Positions 24,992 through 35,158 are shown, counted from the first letter of the stretch. The stretch is DNA of 64,000 nucleotides from Bacillus sp. OK048 (GCF_900103525.1 NZ_FNHN01000003.1:248001-312000), one strand, 5' to 3'. The notes: generated by a model from the sequence alone, not told the origin. Numbers and translations are program-made.

Positions 24992-25237
24992 TTATTCAAG
25001 GACCAAAAAATATTGAATTCGATTTGGTGAAATGGCTGTAATTGCTTGTATCTTATAACCAATACTTAGTAATTGCGACAATGTTTCTGCACAATTTTGC
25101 CGAGGAGGTTCAATTGGTGCATGAAAGCTTTTATAAACTTCAATTAAATGATTATTTGTCGTGCAATGAAGCAGGATAACATGCCTTCCAGCCCATGCTT
25201 GACCTATCATCGGATCTACTTGCCTTATCCTTCTCAC
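24992..25237 (-). CDS. Hypothetical protein, 81 aa
   Basis: The product (MRRIRQVDPMIGQAWAGRHV...) is compact with a hydrophobic core and no membrane segment; it includes LLHCTTNNHLIEVYKSFHAP and ends QYFLVLE. GTG 25237 follows GAGGGTGT. An overlapping reading on the opposite strand has no such site. I think it is a real conserved small Bacillus protein, but cannot assign a function. Confidence 0.5.
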   Translation of the reverse strand: MRRIRQVDPMIGQAWAGRHVILLHCTTNNHLIEVYKSFHAPIEPPRQNCAETLSQLLSIGYKIQAITAISPNRIQYFLVLE

Positions 25238-25342
25238 AATGTAACACCCTCACTTGTTGATACAATAGAATATGTGAAAATCCTCGTCCATTGTTCCACC
25301 GGAAGGCAATTTTACTCTTTTTTATCATTCTTAATTTCCATA

Positions 25343-26668
25343 CTACAGATCTGTTTTTGTACCTGGTGAATCTCTTTTTAACCAACTTAAAATGTACCCG
25401 AAAATTAATCCAACTATTGCAGGGATAAGCCACCCAATTCCCTCTATATAAAAAGGTAAAATATCAAACACGCCGCTCAAGTGATTTTCAAGAAACACTT
25501 TGTTAATGGTGTCTAAAATACTAAAAGCGCCGACAAATCCAATAACAGAAATATAAATATATCGGTTCTTATTAATCAGGTCATCCATAAGTCCTAGGCA
25601 GATAAGAACAATAGCAATCGGATAGATCATTCCCAAAATCGGTACAGAAATTTGTAGGATTTGTGTTAATCCTAAATTGGCAATTGCAGTACTTACAACA
25701 GCTAGGATGATAACCCATAATTTATATGAGATTTTTGGAATCGCATTTGAGAAAAATTGGCTACATGATGTAATTAAACCAATCGATACACAAAAACATG
25801 CGATAGTAAATACAATCCCTAATAGAAGTGTTCCGCTTTGCCCAAACAGGAACGTCATGATATTAGATAGAATAATTGCCCCATTTTCTGCTTCTCCCAA
25901 GGAAGAACTAGCGCCACCTAAATACCCTAAAATAAGATAAATCACAGTTAACAAAAATCCAGCACCAATACCTGCATACATCATATATTGCGATTTTTTT
26001 TTGAAATCCACTACCCCTTGTGCAGCTAATGTATTGGCGATCACAATTCCAAATGCAAGAGCTGCTAAGGCATCCATGGTTAAATATCCTTCCAATATCC
26101 CTTGAAATAAAGGATTTTCCCGATAATTCCCTTTTGGTGATTCAAATGAACCAATAGGATTGATTAAGCTCTTAACAAAGATAATTGCAATGAGAGCTAA
26201 TAATATCGGAGTTAAACATTTCCCAAAAAGATCAATCAGTTTTGAAGGATACATACATAGCCAAGCGGCTAACCCAAAAAACAAGATACTATAGACGAAT
26301 AATGAAATTGGACTCACAGCAAAATTTTCTGGTAAAAATGGCGCAGCTCCCATTTCAAAAGCAAGACTTCCCGCACGTGGAATCGCCAAACCTGGTCCAA
26401 TCGCAATGTAAATAAAAAATGGAAAAAGTAAGGCGAAAACTGGGTGAACCCTAAGGTTTAACGCATTTAGACTTCCTGCTTTAGCAACAGCGATCACACC
26501 TAAAATAGGAAGGCCAACTGCAGAAATAATAAAACCAGCAAGTGCGAGCCAGAGATTGTCCCCTGCTGATTGACCGAGAAAAGGCGGAAAAATAAGATTG
26601 CCTGCACCGAAAAACATAGAAAATAACATAAAACTAATAAAAACAACATGCTTTGCAGAAAAACCCAT
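25343..26668 (-). CDS. brnQ: Branched-chain amino acid carrier (Na+-coupled)
   Basis: The protein has 441 residues and twelve hydrophobic segments. The N-terminal motif FSMFFGAGNLIFPPFLGQSAG and the PxLG, GPGLAIPRAGS and TCFCVS-like regions are typical of the LIVCS family, which imports Leu, Ile and Val with Na+ or H+. The start follows AAGGAGAA. There is no T-box leader in the 85 bp before the next gene. Confidence 0.95.
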   Translation of the reverse strand: MGFSAKHVVFISFMLFSMFFGAGNLIFPPFLGQSAGDNLWLALAGFIISAVGLPILGVIAVAKAGSLNALNLRVHPVFALLFPFFIYIAIGPGLAIPRAGSLAFEMGAAPFLPENFAVSPISLFVYSILFFGLAAWLCMYPSKLIDLFGKCLTPILLALIAIIFVKSLINPIGSFESPKGNYRENPLFQGILEGYLTMDALAALAFGIVIANTLAAQGVVDFKKKSQYMMYAGIGAGFLLTVIYLILGYLGGASSSLGEAENGAIILSNIMTFLFGQSGTLLLGIVFTIACFCVSIGLITSCSQFFSNAIPKISYKLWVIILAVVSTAIANLGLTQILQISVPILGMIYPIAIVLICLGLMDDLINKNRYIYISVIGFVGAFSILDTINKVFLENHLSGVFDILPFYIEGIGWLIPAIVGLIFGYILSWLKRDSPGTKTDL

Positions 26669-26710
26669 ACAATTCTCCTTAGAAGTAAAAATATTATTTC
26701 ATTATAACAT

Positions 26711-26748
26711 ATAAAAGGGAGATTCCTCCAAATTTGAAGGGATCTCCC
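26711..26748 (-). terminator. Terminator after the 26755 gene
   Basis: GGGAGAT pairs with ATCTCCC with further pairing inside (CCTCC/GAAGG); the minus strand continues with TTTTAT. Confidence 0.75.
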
Positions 26749-26754
26749 ATTATT

Positions 26755-27375
26755 CTACTCGGATATTAATGTAAAAAATTCGTTGATTCTGTTCAAATTT
26801 TTTGTATTTCCTGGTATGCACAATATCATATTTTCATCGAATTCCAAGGAAGTCAAAAGATTTAGATCAGAGGTGTCAAGGCCATAAATTTTATTATTTG
26901 ATGATTCCTGTTTTTTTATATTCATAGTATCGAAACTAGTTACATCATTTAATGCCAGCAACGATTGCTGTGATGAAAATTCCTCAAATAGTTCTTTATC
27001 AACTATCAATAAATCAATAGATCCGGTAGATATCTCAGCTGCCAATTTTTGTACCCCTGCAAGTGAAACCGGGTCCCGACTTGATTTATCATAGTTTAAT
27101 GTTTGGATAAGAACTTCTTCATTTGTTTTGTCTATTACAAGCTTGTTTGTTAATTGTTCTTGTAATTGAACTACACCTTCTGAATTAACTCCATTACCCA
27201 CAATCGTCATATTAAGATAAACTTCTTTTTTCTCATCGAAACTAGTTATTAGTGAGATTAATAGGATAATAGCAACAATGGTCCCTATGATATGAAACTT
27301 ATAATAGTCCCAAATATAGGCCATTCTTTCTTTTGGGCTCATGGTTGCTAGGATTTCCTTTATGTTTATTTTCAA
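26755..27375 (-). CDS. Single-pass membrane protein with extracytoplasmic domain
   Basis: The protein has about 206 residues. A short basic cytosolic start with KERMAYIWDYYKFH is followed by one membrane segment (IIGTIVAIILLISLITSF) and an outside domain of about 150 residues. Its alternating alpha/beta pattern (DLLIVDKELFEEFSSQQSLLALND) resembles a periplasmic-binding-type fold. No function is known. TTG 27375 is preferred because GGAAGGGG lies upstream; the ATG at 27393 has no site. Confidence 0.65.
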   Translation of the reverse strand: MKINIKEILATMSPKERMAYIWDYYKFHIIGTIVAIILLISLITSFDEKKEVYLNMTIVGNGVNSEGVVQLQEQLTNKLVIDKTNEEVLIQTLNYDKSSRDPVSLAGVQKLAAEISTGSIDLLIVDKELFEEFSSQQSLLALNDVTSFDTMNIKKQESSNNKIYGLDTSDLNLLTSLEFDENMILCIPGNTKNLNRINEFFTLISE

Positions 27376-27499
27376 TGTTGTTACCCCTTCCATGACTTAT
27401 AAGCGCTTTCTTATGATGCTTAAGTATAATTTTAGTATAAAACTTACTCCACTACTACCTTTTTTATGTTAATGGTTGAATATAAGGATATAAAAGAGA

Positions 27500-27570
27500 G
27501 CCCAATGAATTTGGGCCCTGTTTTATCATTTATTTCTTTAAAAGAGCTTGGATGCCATTATCCAAGCTCC
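27500..27570 (-). terminator. Two tandem terminators downstream of the DUF6171 gene
   Basis: GAGCTTGGA pairs with TCCAAGCTC (27544-27569). A second stem GCCCAA/TTGGGC lies at 27500-27516. Both have T-rich ends on the minus strand. Confidence 0.7.
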
Positions 27571-27675
27571 CTTTCATGCCAATATTTAGTCTTCTTTGGT
27601 AACAGCGTTGATCTTCTTAGCAATATGGGATTTTTCAAAGAAATCCTTTTTCCATAATCACGCATCAACCTTTCG

Positions 27676-27951
27676 TTAAACAACCTTTTCCCACTTTGTT
27701 TTTTCCGTATTCGGGCAGCATTTATTTTTAAATTTTGCCCGGTAGCGGACGATACATCCGCTATAGACACAGGTAGTTCCATACACCAGAGAAGAGCAAC
27801 TTTCGCATTCTTTTAATCTAGCTTGATAGATTTCGTCAGAAACAGTTTTCGAAAAATCCTCATCTGCTTCTTTTACCAGCTGTTGAATGACTTCTTCTGT
27901 CACCATCACCGTTTCTAAACAACCTTTACAACCCCTATCATTACCCACCAT
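27676..27951 (-). CDS. DUF6171-type cysteine-rich small protein
   Basis: The protein has 91 residues with paired cysteines (GCKGC near the start, CESCSSL, TTCVYSGCIV, NKCCPN) and a helical middle. The pattern of about eight cysteines suggests one or two metal sites. This layout fits DUF6171 proteins, which often accompany sugar-catabolic genes in Firmicutes. It begins one base after the abfA stop without a clear ribosome binding site of its own, so translational coupling is likely. Function is unknown. Confidence 0.7.
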   Translation of the reverse strand: MVGNDRGCKGCLETVMVTEEVIQQLVKEADEDFSKTVSDEIYQARLKECESCSSLVYGTTCVYSGCIVRYRAKFKNKCCPNTEKTKWEKVV

Positions 27952-27952
27952 G

Positions 27953-29437
27953 TTACGATTCCAGTGCTAACGTCACCACAGACTTGGCTGGAAGCTTCAC
28001 GTTTAGCTTGTTATTTGAAATGATCACATCAGTAAATTCTAACGGCTTAACCACATCGGGCTCTTCAAACGTATTATGAGCATGCATGCTACTAGATGTA
28101 AGGATCGTTCCTGACACCTTTGTTCTTTCCGAACTTAAACCACGCAGCTCTATATCAAGATCTACATTGTTTATATGATCAATATTACAGAAGCTAATAT
28201 GGACCTTCCCCGCAGCATTCTTGGAAGCTGATACACTTACTTGAGGTAAAGTCTCTCCTCTATATTCATAGTTTCCTAGAGAAGTGGAAACGGATAATCG
28301 CTCGGCATCCTGATGGACTTTAAACATATCAAATACGTGATACGTAGGTGTAAGAATCATACTATCCCCTTCTGTAAGGATCATTGCCTGGAGGACATTT
28401 ACGGTCTGTGCAATGTTTGCCATTTGAACACGATCATTGTGATTATGGAAAATATTAAAATGCAATCCAGCAACAAGGGCATCACGAAGGGTGTTTTGCT
28501 GATATAAGAAACCAGGGTTTGTTCCCTTTTCTACGTTAAACCAGGTGCCCCACTCATCAACAATAAGCCCAACCCGCTTCCCGGGATCATATTTGTCCAT
28601 TATCGTGCTGTGTTTTGTGATAAGTTCGTCCATCCGATAAGCCTTTTTCATCGTGATAAACCATTCATCGGCTGCAAAATCAACAGCAGAACCTTTATCC
28701 GTCCAGTCTCCCGGAACAGTATAATAATGGATCGACAGCCCATCCATCATTCTGTGGGAATTTTTCATTAACACCTCTGTCCAATTGTAATCATCGGAAT
28801 TAGCCCCGCCGGCAATTTTATAAATTTTATTTCCGTCGTAATTTCTGACGTATGTTTGATATTGGCGATAGAGATCCGAATAATATTCAGGGCGCATATT
28901 TCCCCCACAGCCCCAGTTTTCATTGCCAACCCCGAAATATTTTAATTTCCAAGGCTTATCTTGGCCATTTTCCCTGCGCCAATTTGCCATTGGCGATTCG
29001 CCTTCAAATGTCATATATTCAACCCACTCGGACATTTCCTGGACTGTACCGCTACCGACGTTTCCGCAAATATAAGGTTCACAATCAAGTAATTCACATA
29101 AAAGCATAAATTCGTGTGTGCCAAAGTGATTGTTTTCGACGACTCCGCCCCAATGTGTATTAACCATTCGTTTCCTTACTTCTTTAGCTCCTACTCCATC
29201 CTTCCAGTGGTATTCGTCTGCAAAACAGCCTCCTGGCCAGCGAAGAACGGGTACCTTAATTTGTTTTAATGCAGCTAAAACATCATTACGAATCCCCTTA
29301 GTGTTAGGGATAGATGAATCCTCTCCCACCCATATTCCTTCATATATACATCTCCCAAGATGTTCAGCAAAATGCCCATAGATATTTTTATTAATTTTCC
29401 CTTGTAGGATATCTGTGTTAATAACAACTTTGTTCAT
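27953..29437 (-). CDS. abfA: Alpha-N-arabinofuranosidase (GH51)
   Basis: The protein has 494 residues. GH51 features are intact: N-terminal [35 protein letters not shown], acid/base Glu in [12 protein letters not shown] near residue 170, and nucleophile Glu in LIVDEWGTW near residue 290. It removes alpha-L-arabinofuranose from arabinan or arabinogalactan side chains. There is no signal peptide, so it acts on imported oligosaccharides. It is the last large gene of the pectin locus, with DUF6171 attached. The start follows GGGAGGT. Confidence 0.95.
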   Translation of the reverse strand: MNKVVINTDILQGKINKNIYGHFAEHLGRCIYEGIWVGEDSSIPNTKGIRNDVLAALKQIKVPVLRWPGGCFADEYHWKDGVGAKEVRKRMVNTHWGGVVENNHFGTHEFMLLCELLDCEPYICGNVGSGTVQEMSEWVEYMTFEGESPMANWRRENGQDKPWKLKYFGVGNENWGCGGNMRPEYYSDLYRQYQTYVRNYDGNKIYKIAGGANSDDYNWTEVLMKNSHRMMDGLSIHYYTVPGDWTDKGSAVDFAADEWFITMKKAYRMDELITKHSTIMDKYDPGKRVGLIVDEWGTWFNVEKGTNPGFLYQQNTLRDALVAGLHFNIFHNHNDRVQMANIAQTVNVLQAMILTEGDSMILTPTYHVFDMFKVHQDAERLSVSTSLGNYEYRGETLPQVSVSASKNAAGKVHISFCNIDHINNVDLDIELRGLSSERTKVSGTILTSSSMHAHNTFEEPDVVKPLEFTDVIISNNKLNVKLPAKSVVTLALES

Positions 29438-29464
29438 TAAGTTAATACCTCCCTATATTTTTTT

Positions 29465-30265
29465 TTAGATTAAATCAATTTGCTTGCCTGCCTTTACCTC
29501 GACAATATTATTGTCTACACTCAGCCATACGGAAATGGCAGAAGGATTATAAACAAAATGACTGTCCGCTGCGAATTTCAAGTTTTGGAAAGCCTTCATA
29601 TAGTCCACGATTTCTATATTCGTTGCATACCAAATATCATTTCGATTTCCGATAAACTCAAAAAAGTTTTCAATCAAATCCCAATTTTGATCATTGTCAA
29701 ACTCATAGCTATGTCCCCAGACATACATCATATACAAATATTGCTGTTTATGGAGTTGAACAAAATCCTCTGCACAACTCATTAAATTCCGGTTATGATG
29801 ACAGGTTGGATTCCATTCCAGGAAATCGTCCGGGATAGAAAAATCCCCTGTACTATGGACGGTTCTGGCATATTCGATTCCTAAATATGGCAGCATTTCT
29901 TTAATTAATGCATTATAGGAACCATTTGGATAGGATAATCCTCTTACTGTATATCCAGCAATTTTCTCCAAATTCTTCCGGTCTTCGATGATTTCATCGA
30001 TAATTTGTTCTTTTGGTGATCTTGCTATGGTTGGATGCGTAACAGTATGCGTTGAGATTTCATGGCCCTTATAAATTTGTGCTACTTCCGCTTCTGGGAT
30101 ACGATCCTCAATTCCTAATAACCCTGAATTAACATGAAAGGATCCCTTAATACCATATTGGTTGAAAATACCTACTAACTTTCTGTCGGCTGCCCTGCCA
30201 TCGTCATAACTCAACGTTAACACTTTATGTTTTCCTTCTGGGAAAGTCATCATTACCTTTGGCAT
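29465..30265 (-). CDS. Polysaccharide deacetylase-type (CE4/NodB) protein, cytosolic
   Basis: The protein has 266 residues. NodB motifs are present: LTLSYDDGRAADR (motif 1, the catalytic and metal Asp pair), HEISTHTVTHPTI (motif 2, metal His pair) and GLSYPNGSYN (motif 3). Unlike most CE4 enzymes it has no signal peptide or membrane anchor. Its position between GH51 and GH106-like genes suggests removal of an acetyl or N-acyl group from an imported pectic oligosaccharide; this is inference. ATG 30265 follows GCGAGGGA. Confidence 0.8.
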   Translation of the reverse strand: MPKVMMTFPEGKHKVLTLSYDDGRAADRKLVGIFNQYGIKGSFHVNSGLLGIEDRIPEAEVAQIYKGHEISTHTVTHPTIARSPKEQIIDEIIEDRKNLEKIAGYTVRGLSYPNGSYNALIKEMLPYLGIEYARTVHSTGDFSIPDDFLEWNPTCHHNRNLMSCAEDFVQLHKQQYLYMMYVWGHSYEFDNDQNWDLIENFFEFIGNRNDIWYATNIEIVDYMKAFQNLKFAADSHFVYNPSAISVWLSVDNNIVEVKAGKQIDLI

Positions 30266-30291
30266 TTTTATCCCTCGCAATCCTACTAAAA

Positions 30292-33200
30292 TTACTTTAA
30301 GCCTGTAACTTCACGCAGCTGATGTTCCTCATAATCAAAATATTTCCCTTCAAGAAGTCCTATTAATGTGTTGGTTATTCTTACCTCAACTGTGTTTTCT
30401 CCCGGTAGAAGTATGTTCGATTTCCCTTTCCATTGATAAGGGGACCAGGCCTTTACGCCTAGTTGATTTCCGTTAATCAATACCTCCATACAGTCATGAA
30501 AATGTTTATCCAGATCTTCAATAATTAATTCGAAATACTCCCCTCCCGGAACCATGTATAAATGGACTTTCCGGCTAAATGAAAGCGTCCCTGCATAATA
30601 TGGATATCTGCTGTATGGCCCAGGGTGTAATGATGAAGTGGTTAAATAACTTGAAATAACAGGCTGCTGCTCCACGTTAAAAATGACCCCAAAATCCCCT
30701 ACTAAATAAAGTGCATCTATGACTCCATCCCAGTCATGTTCTACTTTCACTACTATACGCAAGATGTTTTCTCCCAAATTTAAGTAAGGCAAAATATCAC
30801 TTGTAAGATTACTATTGTCATAGACAAAATTGTGTTGAAAATCCTCTACTCTCTGATCATTAATATAGATTTGATAATCGCCTGAAATAGCACCTTTATC
30901 CATTAATATAGAACAGTTCTTAGGCATTTTTTCAACATTAAACTTCCTTTGATATGTACAAGATAGTGGATAATTCACAGTCATTTTCATTGGTGTGCCA
31001 AACAACTGGCCAAATTTGATGGGCACGGTTTGTTCTTTCATCAAGTCTGAACATTGATCAATAAATGTTTTAGCCTGAACAATCGTCCTTATTTCGTTGT
31101 TCTGTTCTGCATCTAATCCAAGTTCAAAATGATCGAACCTTAGGGTATTTTTCTGAAGAGCCTTCACTTCCCAATTGCCTTTAGACTTAACTTTCCAAAT
31201 CCATGGCTCAGCTGTTTCCTTTACTACCATTGTTTCATCCTTTCGGTTAACCTGGATAAGACAGCTTTGATAAGCTTCAAAGTGTAAATCCAGTTTCCAC
31301 CCTCCTTCGTCTTGTGATGAAACAAGAATTTCCACTTCTCCCGTGTCCAAATCTAATCTAAAAAACTCACATGGATAAGTGACCGTTAGGGTTGCATGAT
31401 GTTTTCCCTCTTCCTGATTACTAATAAAAACCAGGGTAGATTGCTCGGACACCTTACGTTTTTCGGTTAAGAAACTTTTCTGTCCACTTTCTGTTTTAAA
31501 ATATATATCTTCATGGAGGTGCATCTTTAATACATGAAGAGTTATTTCAAAATCATCAGAAGGGATATAATATGCATTCAGTTTCCCTTTGCAAAGTGAG
31601 CCTTTAAAAAACTTCCAATAATCGGAACGCGTAGAATGTTCCAATCCAAATGTATCCAAAATCTCTTGTTCTATTAACCTATCTTCAATACTTTCATAAG
31701 GTAGCAGTTTATTCGCTATCACCACACCGCCTTGTTTTAGGAACAATTTTATTTTTTCCCACGCAGCAGTTTCAATATTAGTAATTGGCGGAAGAATCAG
31801 GACAGAATAACTTGCATGACCAATTATTATTTTTCCATCTGTAACTTCTGCTTCACAAAGGATTTCAGGGTCCAAATGGTCATATTCTTTTTGATGAAGT
31901 ATTAGCTGTTTGGTGATTAGGGACCAATCATGTTTTAAATGCTGGAGTTTTACTTTTTCAGCCTCATCATCACCGATATAATGAAAATTATGAAATGGAT
32001 TGCCCATTTGAGTCCATAAACTTGTTGTCGGATCAAGCAGTGCTATGTTACGGACCGGTCTTCCACAACTCATCACATAACCAAGTCTTCCTGTATAGTC
32101 TCCCAGGACTCGGAAGTGCTGCCAGTATGGATTTTGAAAAAATTGTGACGGTGGTGCATCATGCTTTGTCAGCCCATCAAGCGTATAGAAAAAGGCATGG
32201 AAATTATAAAAATTGATTCCAAATGCCGCCAGCCGGTCAAGCATCCATTTTGCATCCTGCAATGTCATCGACCATCCCAAACTATGAAAGCTTTCAATCA
32301 ATGCCCGCTCTCTCCCTAACTGGTTTGCTAACGAACTAATCATTTTAGGGTTTGATCGAAAACTAGTCATATAACGCTCAAGAATCCATTCCAATGATCG
32401 GCCAAGTTTTTCATGGGCACTGTCACCTCCAGGAATATGACTGTATACCTGGTTGGACATTCGAACAGAAGGTACTTCGGCTACATACTTGATTCCATGC
32501 TGTTCACACCAATCATGGATTTGCTTATGATATGACTCCCGCAAAAGGAGATGTAATGATTGAAAATAATCGTATCGGACTTTTGCGGTATCCTCTCCTT
32601 CAGGTTCCACCAATGTATGAAGGAAATCCTTTAAGTCATAGCCATTTAGCTGTTGAAAAAAGGCAGGTAATTGTGGTGACCATGGTATTCTCCCTATAAG
32701 TCCTGTTTCATCTGTAAAAATTCCTTTAACTGTTTTTCCAAATTCTTCGCCCAAACTTTCGGCATAGCGTTCGTGCGTTAATTCGATAAATGCCTTAATA
32801 GCTTCATGGTTACAAGGATCAACGAACGTACCATAATATTTAAAATCATCGATTTCTTCTTCAAGAAAACAGTGAATCTCCCAAATCCCTTCCGGAGCAC
32901 TCCATTTTAGTATTTTTACTGTCTTGTATGTAAAGAATCTTTTTTGATTATAGGCAGTTAACCCTACTTTTTGAAATACCGGCTCTGACTGATAATTACC
33001 GATATATTTCTCAATATTTATCGCTTCATCCCAACATTTTCTTCCTGTTTTCTGATTAATCGGAACTGCTTTAGCTGACAGTAAACGACCCCATGGCAGC
33101 TCTAAACGGCAAGTTTGGTTACTTTGGAGGGTTTCACTTTTATGAACTAAGGTATAGTGTTTTGCTTCTGGATGAAGAAGTGTCACCTCTCCACCTGCGA

Positions 33201-33477
33201 TTCCGCTCGGGTATGGATATTCATCATATAACCAAACATCCATGTTACAGTCTTTAGCCTTTTCTACAGCAAACTTCACTTTTTGAAACCATTCTTGTGA
33301 TAAGTAAGGCACTTTAAGACCTTGCCTAGGACAAATAAAAAATCCTCCCACACCCTTATCAGCCATTTCTGTTATTTGGCGAGAAATTTCATGGCCTTCC
33401 ATGTCTCCATTCCAGAACCAAAAAGGATGAATGCGGAAGGCAGATGGAGGATTTTTAAAAGTTTTTATATCAAACAT
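30292..33477 (-). CDS. GH106-like alpha-L-rhamnosidase
   Basis: The protein has 1061 residues. The N-terminal catalytic part begins HPFWFWNGDMEGHEISRQIT and has the GH106-type features PRQGLKVPYLSQEW, WLYDEYPYPSGIAGG, GIFTDETGLIGRIPW and AEVPSVRMSNQVYSH. It is followed by a glutamine-amidotransferase-like beta/alpha segment (ILPPITNIETAAWEKIKLF) and C-terminal beta-sandwich domains resembling GH2 sugar-binding domains (QIYINDQRVEDF, EVLINGNQLGVKAW). No signal peptide is seen. It probably removes rhamnose from rhamnogalacturonan oligosaccharides. Family assignment is fairly sure, specificity is not. Confidence 0.8.
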   Translation of the reverse strand: MFDIKTFKNPPSAFRIHPFWFWNGDMEGHEISRQITEMADKGVGGFFICPRQGLKVPYLSQEWFQKVKFAVEKAKDCNMDVWLYDEYPYPSGIAGGEVTLLHPEAKHYTLVHKSETLQSNQTCRLELPWGRLLSAKAVPINQKTGRKCWDEAINIEKYIGNYQSEPVFQKVGLTAYNQKRFFTYKTVKILKWSAPEGIWEIHCFLEEEIDDFKYYGTFVDPCNHEAIKAFIELTHERYAESLGEEFGKTVKGIFTDETGLIGRIPWSPQLPAFFQQLNGYDLKDFLHTLVEPEGEDTAKVRYDYFQSLHLLLRESYHKQIHDWCEQHGIKYVAEVPSVRMSNQVYSHIPGGDSAHEKLGRSLEWILERYMTSFRSNPKMISSLANQLGRERALIESFHSLGWSMTLQDAKWMLDRLAAFGINFYNFHAFFYTLDGLTKHDAPPSQFFQNPYWQHFRVLGDYTGRLGYVMSCGRPVRNIALLDPTTSLWTQMGNPFHNFHYIGDDEAEKVKLQHLKHDWSLITKQLILHQKEYDHLDPEILCEAEVTDGKIIIGHASYSVLILPPITNIETAAWEKIKLFLKQGGVVIANKLLPYESIEDRLIEQEILDTFGLEHSTRSDYWKFFKGSLCKGKLNAYYIPSDDFEITLHVLKMHLHEDIYFKTESGQKSFLTEKRKVSEQSTLVFISNQEEGKHHATLTVTYPCEFFRLDLDTGEVEILVSSQDEGGWKLDLHFEAYQSCLIQVNRKDETMVVKETAEPWIWKVKSKGNWEVKALQKNTLRFDHFELGLDAEQNNEIRTIVQAKTFIDQCSDLMKEQTVPIKFGQLFGTPMKMTVNYPLSCTYQRKFNVEKMPKNCSILMDKGAISGDYQIYINDQRVEDFQHNFVYDNSNLTSDILPYLNLGENILRIVVKVEHDWDGVIDALYLVGDFGVIFNVEQQPVISSYLTTSSLHPGPYSRYPYYAGTLSFSRKVHLYMVPGGEYFELIIEDLDKHFHDCMEVLINGNQLGVKAWSPYQWKGKSNILLPGENTVEVRITNTLIGLLEGKYFDYEEHQLREVTGLK

Positions 33478-33523
33478 GAGTTTCCCCTCCTTTTAATTTA
33501 TCTTTTCCATTATCGAATACCTC

Positions 33524-33554
33524 TAAAAAAAAAGGTTCTCAAAAGTTGAGAGCC
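33524..33554 (-). terminator. Terminator of the first yesL-like gene
   Basis: GGTTCTCAA pairs with TTGAGAGCC, followed by nine T on the minus strand. It separates the importer genes from the downstream GH106/CE4/GH51 unit. Confidence 0.9.
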
Positions 33555-33565
33555 CGATTTTTCTT

Positions 33566-34201
33566 TTATCCTTGTACGAACCACTTAGATTTATGATTAA
33601 TTTTTTCAAAGGCCGTGGTTGCAGGCTTCATGATAAATAGCGCTAACAGATTCCCACTATATAGGATACAAATTGGCGGCGCGTAGGAAAGCACAAAGAT
33701 GATACCGAAACTTCCTACTAACATATAAAAGGTGGATTGCGGATTCATAATCATCACGAAAAAGGAATTTTTAATTACCTGATTCATTTTCATTTCATAG
33801 TGCACAAAAATTGGAATGATATAAAATATCATCGAAATAAAGATTAAAGTGATGATAAATAATGGTACGTAAAGAATGGAAACAAAGCTATTGGATGAAT
33901 GTAATACGAACTTAAAGTCAATATATAATATCAAACCAATGGCAATAAGAATGATTCCTAGAAGATTGCTCTTAAAAAATTCTCGTTTATATGCAGTCCA
34001 AAAAGTCTTAAAAATAGACAATTCTTCATCCCCTAGCATCCACTTTCGTGCAACTGCGAACATGGCTACTGTTGCTGGAAAAAATCCAAAGATGACTAGA
34101 CCTAGAAGAGAAAAGGAAATCCATAATAAATTTAAGAATGCTAGTCTTGATATCCATTCAAGCAGTTTATTTAAACTGCCTAAAAATCCAGAAGTGTCCA
34201 T
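33566..34201 (-). CDS. yesL: DUF624 (YesL-family) membrane protein, copy 1
   Basis: The protein has 211 residues and five or six hydrophobic segments. The DUF624 signature FGFFPATVAMFAVARKWMLG followed by FWTAYKREFFKSNLLG is intact. DUF624 proteins are regularly encoded beside carbohydrate ABC importers in Firmicutes; their role is unknown. A second copy lies at 46253. Start follows AAGGAGG. Confidence 0.9.
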   Translation of the reverse strand: MDTSGFLGSLNKLLEWISRLAFLNLLWISFSLLGLVIFGFFPATVAMFAVARKWMLGDEELSIFKTFWTAYKREFFKSNLLGIILIAIGLILYIDFKFVLHSSNSFVSILYVPLFIITLIFISMIFYIIPIFVHYEMKMNQVIKNSFFVMIMNPQSTFYMLVGSFGIIFVLSYAPPICILYSGNLLALFIMKPATTAFEKINHKSKWFVQG

Positions 34202-34248
34202 TTGTAATCCTCCTTAAACCGTCGTACTCTAAGTTAGTAAATCATGCC

Positions 34249-34283
34249 TTTGCCACTTTCATTTAGGGTATGAAGTGGCAAAG
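34249..34283. other. Hairpin after the YesQ-type permease gene
   Basis: CTTTGCCACTT and AAGTGGCAAAG form a stem with a 13-base loop. There is no clear T-run on the minus strand, so it may be a stabiliser rather than a terminator. Confidence 0.5.
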
Positions 34284-34310
34284 TTTTAAGTATGATTTTC
34301 CCTTACCATA

Positions 34311-35156
34311 TTATCCTTTTAAACCACTTGTACTAATTCCTTCTACTACATGACGCTGGAAGAGGAAGAAAATAACAAATACAGGAATTAAAGAGACAAC
34401 CGACATTGCAAACATTGCACCCCAGTTAGATACCGTTTCATTGCTTAGGAACATATTTAGAGCCATTGACACTGTATATTTTGTAGGGCTATTTAAATAT
34501 AATACTGGCCCTAATAGTGATTCCCAAGTCCAATAGAATGAGAAAATCGCAGCTGTAGCTAAAGATGGTTTAATTAATGGCAAAATAATCTTCGTAAAAA
34601 TCTTGAAGGTACCACAGCCATCGATAATTGCAGCTTCATCAAGTTCTCTAGGAATCGTTCGAATAAATTGGACTAACAAGAAGATAAAGAATGGATGTCC
34701 AAAATATGCTGGTATAGCCAGTGGTTTAATAGAGTTCAGCCATCCGAGCTTTGAGAAAATAATATATTGAGGTACCATTAACACATCATGTGGGAGCATT
34801 AACGTAACCATCATTATTCCAAACCAAAGTGCTTTTCCTTTAAACTGTAAGCGTGCAAATCCGAAAGCAATCAACGCAGACGAGATTACCTGTCCAATTA
34901 GGGTTAAAATTACTAGGATTGCGGTATTTTTAATGAAGACCCCAAAGGAATTGCCGCCAATCCCCTTCCAACCTTCTACAAAGTTTGTCCAAATCCATGT
35001 CTCTGGGATCAGTGATTTTGCCGTGATAAAGATGGTATCACTGGGTTTAAAAGAGCTCATCACGAGCCAAATAACAGGGTAAAGCATTAAAATTGCAAAC
35101 CCGCCGACAAGTAAATGGTAGATCCACCATCTTGGTGATTTTAACTTCAACGCCAT
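34311..35156 (-). CDS. yesQ: Sugar ABC importer permease (MalG type)
   Basis: The protein has 281 residues and six membrane segments. The EAA loop is [20 protein letters not shown] near residue 185, which contacts the ATPase. The C-terminus ends in [14 protein letters not shown] residues typical of CUT1 permeases. It starts two bases after the YesP-type gene, so the two are translationally coupled. In B. subtilis the equivalent YesOPQ system imports rhamnogalacturonan oligosaccharides. Confidence 0.93.
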   Translation of the reverse strand: MALKLKSPRWWIYHLLVGGFAILMLYPVIWLVMSSFKPSDTIFITAKSLIPETWIWTNFVEGWKGIGGNSFGVFIKNTAILVILTLIGQVISSALIAFGFARLQFKGKALWFGIMMVTLMLPHDVLMVPQYIIFSKLGWLNSIKPLAIPAYFGHPFFIFLLVQFIRTIPRELDEAAIIDGCGTFKIFTKIILPLIKPSLATAAIFSFYWTWESLLGPVLYLNSPTKYTVSMALNMFLSNETVSNWGAMFAMSVVSLIPVFVIFFLFQRHVVEGISTSGLKG

Positions 35157-35158
35157 TA

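Noticed and set aside
24992..25433. Overlapping ORFs on both strands next to brnQ
   Set aside because: Only the minus-strand ORF ending at 24992 has a good ribosome binding site; the others overlap brnQ or lack a start site.
26669..26754. T-box leader before brnQ
   Set aside because: No specifier-loop or T-box sequence is present, and the spacer contains the preceding gene's terminator.
27398..27413. cre-like sequence AAGCGCTTTCTTA upstream of the 26755 gene
   Set aside because: The core fits but the flanks do not, and the gene has no link to sugar use.
29130..29381. Plus-strand ORFs inside abfA and other large pectin genes
   Set aside because: They are reading-frame shadows without ribosome binding sites or protein-like composition.
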